A stretch of 21,776 bases of DNA. Source: Stereocaulon alpinum. Lineage: Eukaryota > Ascomycota > Lecanoromycetes > Lecanorales > Stereocaulaceae. How positions within the stretch are numbered: the stretch's first letter is position 1; every line of letters begins with the position of its first letter. The stretch lies in contig JAEUBA010000225.1 of assembly GCA_018257865.1 (NCBI GenBank), positions 1 to 21,776 of the forward strand, read 5' to 3'. Below are positions 1 through 10,129 of this stretch, one piece after another. A program made the position numbers and the translations under genes. A model generated the notes under the pieces. That model was not told the origin of the DNA. It saw only the letters and a list, made by a program, of their open reading frames with translations, and searched no databases.

Positions 1-124
1 TCTTACGGCTAGGAAAGGTATACTACGTATACTATCTACTAGTTTTATAAATAATATAACAGAACACCCTTATTAGTATATATAGATACTAGAATAGGCG
101 TATAAATAAATCAATTAATTAATA
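1..124 (+). mobile_element. T element copy T1, 3' end only
   Basis: This is the 3' terminus of the T family in plus orientation. Reversed, it matches the left ends of T2 (2736), T4 (10256) and T5 (21648). It holds the short palindrome gtatactacgtatac near position 20, then the 60-bp terminus also found at the end of the LINE (9700-9764), then a degenerate AATC-type tail at about 105-124. The rest of the element lies left of the window. Gag sequence of the Gypsy element G1 begins directly after the tail, so T1 probably inserted into G1, but the other target-site copy is outside the window. The match to the other copies is clear; the exact edge is uncertain by a few bases because the tail is a simple repeat. 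Confidence 0.8.
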
Positions 125-1960
125 GTATAAGTACTTTTAGTTCTACCTTAAGGGAGAGACAGCACGTTATATCTAAAGTAATAAGTAGATTTAAGGGAAA
201 GGAAGTAGCTCCTATTCCTAAGGATAGGATTACTATTAGCGAAGGAGGAATAAAGTTACCTACCCCTACTAAGTTCTCTAGTAGGAAAGGAGGATTAAAT
301 ACGTTTCTCTAATAAATTAACCTATATATAGCGTTTAATATATTAAGCTTCTATACTATAAAGGCTAGGAATATATTTTACTTATTATACCTTAAAGATA
401 ATATAGTAGTAGTACTTTAACCCTAGCTAGAAGAATATCTCTTAATTTAGGACCCTAATATAATAGAGGACGATTCTTTAAAGATTATCTCTAATAAAAT
501 ATATATTAGGAATCTATTAAGATTCTACTTTAGGGATAGTACTAAAGAGAGAAGGCTAAAGTATAAGCTTATAAATCTTTAGTAGAAGGGGCCTATAATA
601 AAATATATAGCGTAGTTTAGAGGAATTACCTATTAGCTTAAATAGTTAGAAGACGCTTAAGCCGCTATATATTAAAAAGGACTAAAGGATAAGGTTAAGG
701 ATAAGCTCACCTATTCTAATAATATTAGAAACTTTATATAATTAGTATCTAAGGTCTACTCTATTAATGATAAGCTATATAAAAGAAAGATAGAACGAAA
801 GTCTTTAGGTCCGGTTACTAAGTTTAGGAGAAAAGAAAATATTTCGGCTATAAAAGCGAAATTCTCTAAGAAACCTTATAAAGGAAAGAAGTAGAAGAAG
901 GACCTATTTAATATAGAATATTATAGATACTATAAGAAGGGATACTATTAGAATAAGTAACCTTAATAAGAGTAGGTAGCTATAGTAGGGGATATAAACC
1001 CTAACTATAATAAATAGGAGTAGCCGGAGCGACTAGCGTAGTTAACTAATAAAGAGTATAACTACTTAAGTTAAATAACTTACTATAATAATTCGTACTA
1101 AATATATCTTAATAAAAAGAATAGATTAGGATATTACCCCTAGAAGCTAAGATACTAAGTATTTATAGTAAATAGTAAAGAATACTTTAGCGAGAATTAG
1201 GTTAATAACCCCCGCTGGGAACTATCCTTAGAAAGTAAGTTAGGAGAGCTTATAGAGGGAGAAGCCTTATTAGATAACGAAACCCTTAATAGGATTAAGG
1301 CTTTAAGGTTAGATACCTAAAGGACTTAAAAAGAACTACTAGAATCCTATTAATAATAACTAAAGTATATAGAGTAGTAAATAACTAATCTTTATAATAA
1401 GCTAAATAAAGCTAATAAGTACGCTAAAAAGGTTATATTAGAGTTTCTAATATAAGTATTAATAGTATTAATAAGTTATAAGGAAAGATAAAATCTTACG
1501 AAATATAGGAATAGGCTAGTATTAATTATTAAATTTATAGAATTCTTTTAGAAGATAACTAGAGTAGGAATAAAGGAAGGACTTAAAGCTTTTAAAGCCT
1601 TAATCGCCTAAAAGATCTAAAAAGCGCTATAAGGGGATAAGTATATAGATCTAAGGAATATAATCTACTAAAGAGTTCCCTTAGGATTAAAATTCTTAAA
1701 GGACGGAAGTATACTACTACCTAATTAAAGGTTTATTCCGTATAAAGTCTAACTAACTATATAAGCCCTTAAATAAAAAGTTAAGAGTCTCTTAGAGTAT
1801 AGGGAGAAGATTCTTATTAACTAGTTTATTAGAAGTAAGGCTGAGCTATATAAATTAGTTATAAAATACTTATCTTTAAAAAACTAAGAAGTTCCCTAGT
1901 AAATAGGCTAACCGGAGGAACTAACTAAAAGGTTAAATAAGTTACCTTAACTAAATCCTA
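125..1960 (+). pseudogene. Gag of Gypsy element G1 (RIP-degraded)
   Basis: A coherent frame (codons starting at positions of the form 3n+1) runs from about 180 to 1960 with stops only where Gln or Trp is expected. It opens with a capsid-like start, PTPTKFSSRKGGLNTFL at about 262-312, equivalent to the usual 'P-x-x-F-x-G-x-x-x-x-L-x-x-F-L' start of Gypsy Gag. A CCHC zinc knuckle follows at about 915-962, with its cysteines now Tyr (YYRYYKKGYYQNK). Beyond it lies a long charged stretch with coiled-coil character at about 1255-1700 (for example KALRLDT, LNKANKYAKKV). Gag would package the RNA into cytoplasmic particles. The protease that follows reads in the -1 frame relative to Gag, which fits a former -1 frameshift, although RIP-era indels could also explain it. 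Not functional. Confidence 0.75.
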
Positions 1961-2735
1961 TAATAATATTAGATTTAGGTTTTAGGTAAAGATAGATAGT
2001 ATTCTAGTAAGGGTTATTATTAATAGTAGATTAAGTAAGGACTTAATTAAACTAAGTTTTATAAGAAAATATAATTTACCTATATAAAAACGCGAGCTAT
2101 ACGCGTTAACGAACTTTAATAGATTAATAATAGGGACTATTAATAGAAGTACTAAAATACTTAACCTAAGGATAGGACGAAGATATAAGAGATATATCTT
2201 TAATTTAATATTAGAAGGGGTTAATAATATTACCCTAAAAATCCTATAGCTAAAGAAAGCTAACCTATTAATAGAATAGGGTTCTTAGAATATAATATTT
2301 ATAGATAGTATACTAAATAGAGTTCTACTAATCTAAGAATATAAATCTCTCTTAATAGTAGTATAAACCTAAGAGGAGATAAAAGATAATTTTAAGTTAA
2401 ACTTATAAGCGAGACTACTACTATAAAAATCCTAAATAAATATATAGAATTTAGAACTCTATTTTAGGAAGAGAGTATTAATAAGCCTTTCCTAAGTACT
2501 AACTATAGGACTATAAGATTAAATTAATTTTAGGTAAAGAATCTATAAAGAAGCTAATATACCTACTATTATAAGATAAAGTAGTTACTCTCGCGAAGTA
2601 TATTAAAATAAATAAATAGAAGGGGTTTATTTAAAAGTTTTAATTACCTATAGGATATTCTATCCTATTTATATTTAAACTAAGTAGAGAATTACGTCTA
2701 TATATAGACTATAGAGTACTTAATAATATAACTAT
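1961..2735 (+). pseudogene. Protease and first part of RT of G1 (RIP-degraded)
   Basis: An aspartic protease-like segment lies at about 1985-2270. VIINSRLSKDLI stands where retroviral-type proteases have 'v-D-S-G-A-S-x-x-F-I', with the catalytic Asp now Asn. From about 2510 the RT N-terminus is clear. It carries the linker with DYKIKLILGKES, the fingers segment with KGFI and IGYSILFIFKLSRELRLY, and then the IDYRVLN motif at 2704-2724, which keeps the Asp of DYR. The RT frame differs from the protease frame, so an indel lies between them. The gene is cut at 2735 by the T2 and LINE insertions and continues at 9765. Confidence 0.75.
2723..2735. repeat. Target-site copy 1 (ataatataactat)
   Basis: The 13-bp word ataatataactat occurs here, at 3928-3940 and at 9766-9778. 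This copy is the left flank of T2 and is part of the G1 RT codons. The copy at 9766 is where the G1 reading frame resumes. The copies at 2722 and 9765 share one more base on the left (aataatataactat). Confidence 0.85.
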
Positions 2736-3927
2736 TGATTGATTAATTGATTAATACGCCTATACTAGTATTTATGTATACTAATAAGGGTGTTCTGTTA
2801 TATTATTTATGAAACTAGTAGATAGTATACGAAGTATACCTCTCCTAGCCGTAAAAGAAACTATAGTATACTACCTAGATAAAAACTCCCGCTTATCCTT
2901 AACGATATAATTACTTTTAGTCTAGGGATCCTACCCTAGGCCTCCTTAACACCGGTAACTTTAACTATATTCTTTAATATTATACTAAGCACTTAATAAT
3001 ATTATTCCTAATACTAACTATAATATACGCCCTTTATACTATACTTAGCTCTTAGAGACCCTGCTATATTCTTCTATATCCTTCGACTTTATTATAGCGA
3101 TAGGCGCCCTATAACTTTCTCTAACTTTTACTATATTAATACGGGGGGAGGGGGGAAGGGGGGTATATAGCCGCCTTATAAGGGTTTAAGTTATTAGTAT
3201 TAATTAGTAGTATTTATTAGTATCTATAATAATACCGGATTTAGCTGTTTAGTAGTTTACTAGTTAAGGATATAAGAGAGGGGGAGCTATATATACCGCC
3301 TAGGAGGCCTATACTTATATAAAGAATCGAATAGTATAGTATCCCGCTAGTTATATTAGATAATACTTACTTCTATCCTTATATATTTTACTTTAGGGGG
3401 GAGCTAACCCTTTAGCTTATAATTATAGTTATACGGCGCTACTTATACTAAAGGCCTGCCTAGCTACTTAGATAGGGGCCGTCCTTTTCTAAAATATACC
3501 TTTTAATTTATAACTTAGTATATCCTTCTCTTAGCTATATATACCTATTACCCTAACCTTCCCCTAAGATAGGCTGCGCGTTAGTCTTAACTAGTAGATA
3601 TATATTAAGCGCACGTAGGTATTAGATTTTTTTAAATTAATAGCGGTAGTAGGTATTACCTATACTCTTTACTTATTAGGCTGAGATACTATACCTAATA
3701 CTAATTCTTACTATCTAGTCTTAATTATAGAGGAGGTGTTATAGTTATAGTAGAGTTAAGGTAGGTATTATTATATTACCTAAAAACTCTATATAGTAAG
3801 TTCTTAGTAACTATATAACGTCTCGATATTATTTAACCTATAATATATTAGGGGAGATATCTTAGCTCTGAATAGGTATTTAGGTTCGTAGCTAGTACTG
3901 CGTATAGGTGTGTCTCTATCGCTAGCT
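2736..3927 (-). mobile_element. T element copy T2, full length (1192 bp)
   Basis: This copy aligns with T4 (10256-11440) from end to end, starting with the reversed AATC tail (tgattgattaattgatt) and ending with gctagct. The differences I could see are nearly all C/T or G/A transitions, as RIP produces. Read on the minus strand, the element begins at 3927 and ends with a 60-bp segment shared with the LINE 3' end plus the AATC tail. It is flanked by the 13-bp repeats 2723-2735 and 3928-3940. No protein domain could be read in any frame. The constant 5' end in both full copies argues for a defined non-autonomous element and against random 5'-truncated LINE debris. Its likely role is as a parasite of the LINE reverse transcriptase. 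Confidence 0.8.
3143..3163 (+). other. G-run tract in T2 (possible G-quadruplex)
   Basis: Three runs of six G are separated by A and AA. The tract is kept in T4 at 10658-10677, where the runs are 5, 6 and 6. It has enough GGG units for an intramolecular quadruplex on the plus strand. On the presumed T transcript (minus strand) it would be a C-rich tract. GpG is not a preferred RIP context, which may be why it survives. Confidence 0.6.
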
Positions 3928-3940
3928 ATAATATAACTAT
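3928..3940. repeat. Target-site copy 2, shared by T2 and the LINE
   Basis: The same 13-bp word as at 2723 and 9766. It serves as the right duplicate of T2 and the left duplicate of the LINE, which shows that both insertions used the same site. Confidence 0.8.
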
Positions 3941-4019
3941 AATATTATAGTATATACCTATTAGGAGTAAGAATCGAGGATAGCGACGATAACGAGTACG
4001 ACGAGCGAATAGGCCTACT

Positions 4020-5640
4020 AGGCTAGACGAGCGATTATACCGGGCTACGAACCTAATAAAATAATATAAGATAGGGGGAGAGGAGAGAAGGGAGGTATTA
4101 GTAGTAAAGGTAGATAAGGAATATATCCTAATATAATAATAAGGCGATAGTAATAATAGTAGAAACCTATTAAAAATTTATAAGGCCCTTAAGGTAGGGA
4201 AAGAATTAAAGAAAGAATATAGTATATAAAGGCTATAGAGTAGGCGCTACTAAAGTTTATAGAGAAGATCTAGGGGATATTATAGGTAAATATAAATAAG
4301 ACTATATAAAGCTTCTTTTAGAATATAGTAGAAAGGATTACGGAGTATATATAGGAGAATACTACTAAAAGATACGCTATAAAGGAGTATTATAGCTAAT
4401 TAACGTATAAAGACTACCTAACTAGAAGGGTAAATAATAGCTAGGCGGATATAGCCTATATAATCTAAAGGGGCTAAAATACTATCTACCTAGCTATACC
4501 TAAGGTAGAAGATATTAAGAAAGCGAAGTAGGTAATAGTTAGGATTAATAATACTAGCGAAAAGATATAGATAGCTATAATAACCCTTCCTTAACTAGTA
4601 TAAATATTTAGGGGAGTAAGGGGAGTAGCTAGGGAGATTATTATAGTAAGGAGGACTATAGAGGGGGATATTATTCTCTAAATAGCCTTAGTAAAGGCTA
4701 GGGAGGAGTTAGAGAAGGATAATAGGTAGGTAAAGAGACTTTATAAGTTAGTAAGAGTCCTTTAGAAGATAATAATAGTAGTAATCTATAGAGTAGAAAA
4801 GATAATAGATATAAAGGACTAATAGGGGATCTTTAAAACCTTAAGGAAAAATAATAGAAAGCTCTACCTAAAGCTAAAGATAATAAAGGCTAAATAGCCT
4901 ATATTTACGTTAAAGCTAGATATACTTAGGAGGGAGAAGAGATTCTCTATACTAATAATTAAGGTCTTAAGCTTAGAGGTAGCGAACTAGCTTATTATAG
5001 AGGGGATAGTAGTAAAGAATAGCCTTCTCTTCTATAATTACTAAAAGAGAGAAGCTACCCCTAAGTAGTACTTTAACTACTATAGGTATAGATATATTAT
5101 TAAGGCGTATAAATACCCTACCTACTATAGGATATACGCCTAAAACTATATAACTAATAATTATATAGAAAAAGCTAGTAGTAAGCCTAAGTACGTAGTA
5201 TATAAAGGGGAGTACTTAGTATAGAGTAAAACCTACTTAATCTAATAGAAGGAGAATACTAAGGCTAGATAGAGAATTAAGTATAAGCTAAAATACTTTA
5301 AAGAGACCCTAAAGTAATACTTAGTAGGGCTTATACTAGCGATACTAAAAAGGACTAGCTTAGAAGGGTAGTATAAAGTAATCTCTAAAGAGAAGAGGAA
5401 GGCTTTAGAGGATATAATAGATAAGCCCTAAAAAGGAACTAAGGAGGTAGTAAAGAGGGGATAACTAATAACTCTCTCTAAAGCGGAGTAAGAGTAATAG
5501 CCCCTATCTATAGAGAGGATTAGTCTAATAAATACCCTTAAGTAGACTTTAGGAGTAGTAAAGACTACTAAGACTACTTAAATATAGGAGAACGTCTAAG
5601 CGGCCTTTACCTAATAAGGGATATACCCTACCTAAAAATA
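4020..5640 (+). pseudogene. LINE ORF1, Gag-like RNA-binding protein (RIP-degraded)
   Basis: A coherent but stop-broken frame is legible from about 4470 to 5640; the start is not resolvable. It is rich in Lys, Glu and Ile in the first half. At about 5075-5150 it has a cluster equivalent to CCHC zinc knuckles, whose Cys and His residues now read Tyr (YFNYYRYRYIIKAYKY, then YYRIYAQNYITNN). ORF1 proteins of Tad1 LINEs bind element RNA and form the retrotransposition particle. ORF2 follows closely. Not functional here. Confidence 0.7.
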
Positions 5641-7755
5641 CTATAGTATAATATATAGAGGAAGAAGGATATAGTAATAGTACTACTTCTTAAAAACGAA
5701 GATATAAAAGATATAGACGTATTAGTAATCTAAGAGCTAGTATATAACCTAATAAATAAAACCTTATATAATATAAGTATAAGTAGATTCTATCTAGCCT
5801 ATAGGGGAGACCTAGAGGCTAGGACGTATTTCTATATAAATAAGAGGATAGATCCTAATAACTAGGGGGTAGAATACTAGGGAGGCGACTTATACTTATT
5901 ATAAATTTAGGTTAAGAGGACCTAGAAGGATACTAAGGCTAGGATAGAGAATACTAGAGGGCTACTAAGGGAGAGGGTATAGGTATATAATATCTATAAC
6001 CCCTTACTAGTAAGCTATATATTAAAGGATAGCCTAATAATTATCCTAAAGCTAGAGGAGGCGCTAGGGAACGAGGGTAAGTATATAGTTATAAGAGACT
6101 TTAACCTATACTACCTATACTAGAATAACCTAGGACGAATAATATACTACGCTATAGTAGACGAGCTACTAGAGGTAGTAGGAGAGAAAGGTATAGTTTT
6201 AGGACTACTAGAGAAGGTAGTTATATAGTAGAATAGGGGCCTAAAGAGCGCTATCGACCTTATATTCCTAATCGAAGGCGTATATAATATAATAGTAAAG
6301 TACGGGGTAAGAGACGACCTTAATATAGGATTAGACTATATACTAATTATAATAAAGCTAGAATAGATATAGAGCGAACGCCTAATACGCTAGAAGAGGG
6401 CTTAGAAAAGGATAAAGGTAAAGGTAACTAAGGAGGAAATCTAAAAATATCTAAGGATCCTAAATAAAGTTATAAGCCGGTACTTAGTAGACTCTAAAGA
6501 TATAATTAACTAGTATATTAATAAGCTTATAGCTATACTATAAGAGGTAATAGAAGATACTATCCTATATAAGGAACCGTACGTAGGGGCTAAGCTATAT
6601 TAGAACGGGGTATATATAAGAGTAACTAAAGTATTATAGATAGCGCTTAAGGCCTACTACTATAGTAGGAACGTAGAAACTAAGGAAGCCCTCTATTAGG
6701 CTAAAAGGGAAAAGGTTACTACCCTATAGAAGGCTAGGATAATAGCTTTTAAAGAGGGAGTCTATAAAGTATTACTAAGACTAAAAGGAGTATAGTAACT
6801 CGCTAAGTAAAGAAGGGAGAGAAATATATACTTTAAAGAGCTACTATAATTCTTAGCTATTAAAGATAGAAACGGGAATAAAGTAATAGACTTTAAGGGG
6901 AAGGTAGAGGCCCTAAGGAGGGTCCTCTTCCTACCTCTACCCTTAATAGACCTAACGGATATAGAGGGGGCCGACTACCTAAAATCTATAGCGATAGATA
7001 GTAAGATTACTTTAAAGGAGGTAAGAGACGCGATTTAATACTTAGTAGTAGATAAGGCCCTAAGGATTTTAGAGATCCTAAATAAGTTCCTAAGAGTAGT
7101 ATATATAGAGATAATACAAATATTTAGAAGGATATTTTAAGCGTACTTAGATTATAGATACTACCTAAAGAAGTTCTAAGAGGCGAATATAATAATACTA
7201 AAGAAACTAAAAAAGACTAACTATTTAAAGCCTAAAATATACTAGCCTATTATATTACTAGATATACTTAGGAAAGTATTAGAGATAGTAATAGTAAAAT
7301 ATCTTAGCGGAATAGCTAATTACCTACTCTTAAAATACTAAATAGGGGGTAGAAAGAGATACTTAGTAGAAACGGCCTTAGAGACTATTATAAATTTAGT
7401 CTATATAATATAGAACTAAGGTAAAGATAATATAGTAAGCCTACTATTACTAAATATAGTAGAGGTATTTAATAATATATCCTATAAAAGGCTACTCTAT
7501 AACCTAAGAATAAAAGGAATTCTTAAGGGAATTATTTAGTAGACTATAAGCTTTCTTAAAGATAAAGTAATATTAATTACTCTAAGAGGTAAAACTAGCC
7601 TAGTAGAGGTAATAGAGATAGGGATTTTATAAGGATTACCTATATTACTAATTCTATTTCTCTTTTTTAATATACTACTAATTAAAGTATACTTAAAAGT
7701 AAAAATCCTAGTATAAGTAGGAGGATTTATAGACGACGTATACCTACTAGTATAT

Positions 7756-7877
7756 AGTAAATATAAGCTCCTGCCACTGCGCCAAAGCGCTAGGGCAAAA
7801 GACTTGATACGGGGGTGTTACGCGCTTGGCAGCAACCCCCTAATAGGGTATATATAGCCGTAGGCCTTACAGTAAAT
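7756..7877. repeat. Direct 7-bp repeats around the 108-bp insert in the LINE
   Basis: agtaaat at 7756-7762 and again at 7871-7877 flanks the insert. With one copy and the insert removed, the LINE RT reads straight through (YSK then STEIN), as in the family. This supports a target-site duplication. Confidence 0.7.
7763..7870 (-). mobile_element. 108-bp hairpin insert, copy A (scarcely RIPped)
   Basis: This copy is about 95% identical, in reverse complement, to 10130-10239. It carries five CA and five TG dinucleotides in 108 bp, while the surrounding LINE has almost none. Its ends are roughly inverted (RTAAG at one end, CTTAY at the other). On the minus strand it includes gcgctttggcgcagtggc, which resembles a tRNA 5' portion with a Pol III A box, placed at the outgoing edge. 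It can fold into the hairpin described for copy B. Either it inserted after RIP had acted on the LINE, or it was too short to be seen by RIP. The class is unknown: a SINE fragment, a small MITE or an introner-like element are all possible. Confidence 0.7.
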
Positions 7878-8106
7878 TAACGGAAATAAACTATAAATAG
7901 CTAGAATAAGCCTATAAGCTCTATCTAATATAGGTAGAAATATATAGAGTAATATTTATACCCTAAAAGTACGAACTAGTATATCTATCGCGAACGCCTA
8001 AGAGGTTTAATATAAAAGAGATAGTATAATTTAGTAGCGCGGAGGTTATACTAGAGGTAAGTATTAGGATTCTTAGGCTATATATTAATACTAAGCTCCG
8101 TTAGGG

Positions 8107-8377
8107 TATAAGGTAGTAAGTCCTCTTTTATATAGAGCTACGTAGCGGCTAGGTACGCAATTACTATCACAGGTTTAATAGATAGGTAAGTGCGAGTATA
8201 ATTTATAGATTACTAGTAGAGCTAATAACTAAGGAGGTAAGAAGGAATTCGAGGCGTGCGCGATTCTTCAAGTCCCTAGCTAAGCCCGCTACCAAGCGTA
8301 CTAGGAACTTCGCCTAACATACTAGAAACCTACTAAGTATACTAGGCCCAGCACTAATATTCGCCTTCCGCTTCACA
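8107..8377. mobile_element. 271-bp insert of unknown class in LINE ORF2
   Basis: The LINE reading 'TKLR*G' stops at 8106 and resumes at 8383 as 'PYIV*VKVKVAT', a join that matches the usual Tad1 sequence around this point. taggg stands at both edges (8102-8106 and 8378-8382), suggesting a 5-bp duplication. From 8158 on, the insert keeps about ten CA and two TG, so it is much less RIPped than its host. It starts tataagg, like the inserts at 10130 and 18067. A weak B-box-like word (aattcgaggc) lies at 8246-8255. No coding sequence was recognised, and no second copy was seen in the window. Confidence 0.55.
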
Positions 8378-9665
8378 TAGGGCCCCTATATAGTATAGGT
8401 AAAGGTAAAAGTAGCTACCTAAGCCTAAGCGATTAAGTACTTAGCCGGATTAACCTAAGGAGCTATATTTAAGAAATATAGGATAATATATAGTATAGTA
8501 GTAAGACCTATACTTATATTTACTATACTAATCTAGTATACCCCTACTAGAGAACTAGGAGTAGCGGGAAAGTATATTAAAATACTAGCGATAATATAGA
8601 ATAACTATTTAAGGATAGTACTTAGAGTATATAAAGTAATACTAGTTTAAGTCTTAAAGGCGGAGGTAGTTATCCCTCTTATCTAAACTTAGTTAGATAC
8701 TTTAGTTATAAGATATTAAGTACTAAGGGGGATCTATAACCTAATAATTAAAGATAACCGTATAATTCGTTAGAGATTATAGGGAAAAAGAGGGAGGGCG
8801 CGCCTAATATACCCTACCCTATTATTAAAGAAGGAGGTATAGGCCCTTTAGGAACTTAAAGCGAAGGATTAGGACTAAGTATTAATAATAATAAGGTAGA
8901 AAGTATATTAGTATAACTTAGAAATAGATATTAAAGAGTACTAAAATATAGGTATCTTAGCTAAGAAAATAAGGAGTTAGGTAATAGTAAAGTAGACTAA
9001 ATAGTAGGAGGTATATAAAGAGGCTATCCTTAAATACTCTTATATACCTATTTAAAAGGAGATATTATTTAGAGATAGGTATAACTACTACTTAAAACTA
9101 AGGAAGGTAGAAAGCTTAATAGTAATCTAACTTTAAAGTAGTAAGAATAGGTTTAACTACTTCTTATATAAAGCGAAAGTACTAGGGATTCGTAGCGCTC
9201 GCTATAGCTATAGTTAGAGAAATTAGGATATAAAGTATATTCTCCTATACTACCTAAAGCTTAGCGATACTTAAAGAGAACTTATTAAGGAGGTAGGGAC
9301 TTATAATATTAAGACTATACTAGCTAAAGTTAATAGTATAAGGGTAGTAGTAAGATAGCTAGTTTAGTTAGGATTCCTAATATAATACTAACTTACTAAG
9401 GAATAGCTTTCCTAGTCTAAACTCCTTATTAAAGTAAAACTAATAATAAAAACCCTAAAGATAAAGAAGCCTAAGTATAAGATAAAGTTAAAGATAGTAG
9501 AGCTACTAAAGTATTATAGGGCTTAGTAGGGTAAAGGAGACTATAGTTACTAGTATTATAAAGCTTAGTAGTAAGGTTAGATAGGCGGAGTAGAGTAATA
9601 GGTAAGCTAATAAGCGAAAGTTTTTAGCTAGAAAGGGTAACCCTAAAAAGGTTTCTTTCGTGTCT

Positions 9666-9690
9666 AGAGGGCTTATAGCCCCCTAGATTT
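9666..9690 (+). other. LINE 3' UTR stem-loop
   Basis: Two 11-base arms (tctagagggct, then agccccctaga) flank a tat loop and pair with one A/C mismatch. The hairpin sits about 10-20 bp upstream of the 60-bp terminus shared with T. In LINE families that need a specific 3' end, such a hairpin is recognised by the element's RT; that role here is an inference. Confidence 0.6.
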
Positions 9691-9699
9691 TCTAATTAT

Positions 9700-9764
9700 A
9701 TAAAAGAATACCCTTATTAGTATATATAGATACTAGAATAGGCGTATAAATCAATCAATTAATT
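9700..9764 (+). repeat. LINE 3' terminus shared with the T family, with AATC tail
   Basis: About 60 bp (cccttattagtatatatag and onward through ggcgtata) match the terminal sequence of T1, T2, T4 and T5 almost exactly. An aatcaatcaattaatt tail follows. The tail reads as an AATC microsatellite with late units changed to AATT. Confidence 0.85.
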
Positions 9765-9778
9765 AATAATATAACTAT
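9765..9778. repeat. Target-site copy 3, right flank of the LINE
   Basis: aataatataactat repeats the word ending at 2735. From here the G1 RT frame resumes with the expected continuation (ITIKNSYLL). Confidence 0.85.
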
Positions 9779-10129
9779 AAAGAATAGTTATCTATTACTA
9801 TTAATAGGAGAACTTTAAGATAAACTCTAAGATAAGAAATAGTTTACTAAGTTCAATATTCTAAGAGTATTTAACTAAATATATATAAAGAAAGACGACG
9901 AGTAGAAAATAGCTTTCTATATAAGATAGAGTCTCTATAAATACCTTATAATACTATTTAGGTTAACGAATACCCCTATAATATTTTAGGTATTTATTAA
10001 TAATATCCTAAAAGAATACTTAGACGATTTCGTCCTAGTATATATTAATAATATACTTATATACTTAGATATATATAAGGAATATATTAAGTAGGTATAG
10101 AAGGTACTAAAGAAGTTTAAGTAAATAGG
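9765..10129 (+). pseudogene. G1 RT palm segment (RIP-degraded)
   Basis: The segment reads NNITIKNSYLLPLI, then FTKFNILRVFN where the family has the first catalytic Asp ('f-t-K-x-D-l-r'), then FINNILKEYLDDFVLVYINNILIYLD. The catalytic YxDD box is YINN at 10041-10052. Both Asp codons changed GAT to AAT within a TpG context, so this RT is dead at all visible catalytic Asp residues. The segment ends in 'VLKKFK*IG', cut by the 110-bp insert. Confidence 0.85.

Larger units (their letters stand above)
5641..9470 (+). pseudogene. LINE ORF2, endonuclease and reverse transcriptase (RIP-degraded)
   Basis: The APE-like endonuclease comes first, with 'Q-Y-N' at about 5645, IDVLVIQELVYN at about 5716, RDFNLYYLY at 6094-6120 (usual GDFN) and GLDYILI near 6331-6350 (usual SDH, so the catalytic His is now Tyr). 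The RT fingers and palm occupy about 6890-7760 and carry an intact GFIDDV catalytic motif at 7723-7740. The RT and thumb continue after two inserts, with the junctions at 7762/7878 and 8106/8383 reading on in the same frame. The C-terminal part at about 9140-9300 keeps the Tad1 pattern of FNYFLYKAKVLGIRSARYS followed by a Cys/His-derived Tyr cluster. Nicking and target-primed reverse transcription were its roles. No intact frame remains. Confidence 0.85.
3941..9764 (+). mobile_element. Tad1-like non-LTR retrotransposon (LINE), near full length, RIP-degraded
   Basis: The element has the two-ORF layout of fungal Tad1-clade LINEs: ORF1 with zinc knuckles, then ORF2 with an APE-type endonuclease, RT and a C-terminal Cys/His segment. 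A 3' UTR hairpin (9666-9690) and a simple-repeat tail of AATC units (9748-9764, partly turned to AATT by RIP) complete the 3' end. It is flanked by the 13-bp target duplicate (3928-3940 and 9766-9778), as expected for target-primed reverse transcription. Two foreign inserts, 7763-7870 and 8107-8377, interrupt ORF2. Subtracting these leaves about 5.4 kb. No RNase H domain was recognised after the RT. Confidence 0.88.

Noticed and set aside
2736..3927. Hidden protein gene in T.
   Set aside because: Reading T2 and T4 on both strands gave no recognisable motif and dense stops not limited to Gln or Trp positions.
7763..7870. A functional tRNA gene in the 108-bp insert.
   Set aside because: Only an A-box-like D-arm portion is present, at the outgoing edge, with no T arm or B box after it.
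2736..9764. A 7-kb DNA transposon with terminal inverted repeats (left end of T2 against 9700-9764).
   Set aside because: The right arm is the LINE's own 3' end and the left arm is the tail of a separate minus-strand T copy. The internal target-site copy at 3928-3940 separates the two insertions.
9748..9764. A CRISPR-like or meaningful microsatellite array in the aatcaatcaattaatt stretches.
   Set aside because: They occur only at LINE and T 3' ends and are the normal simple-repeat tails; no spacer structure exists.
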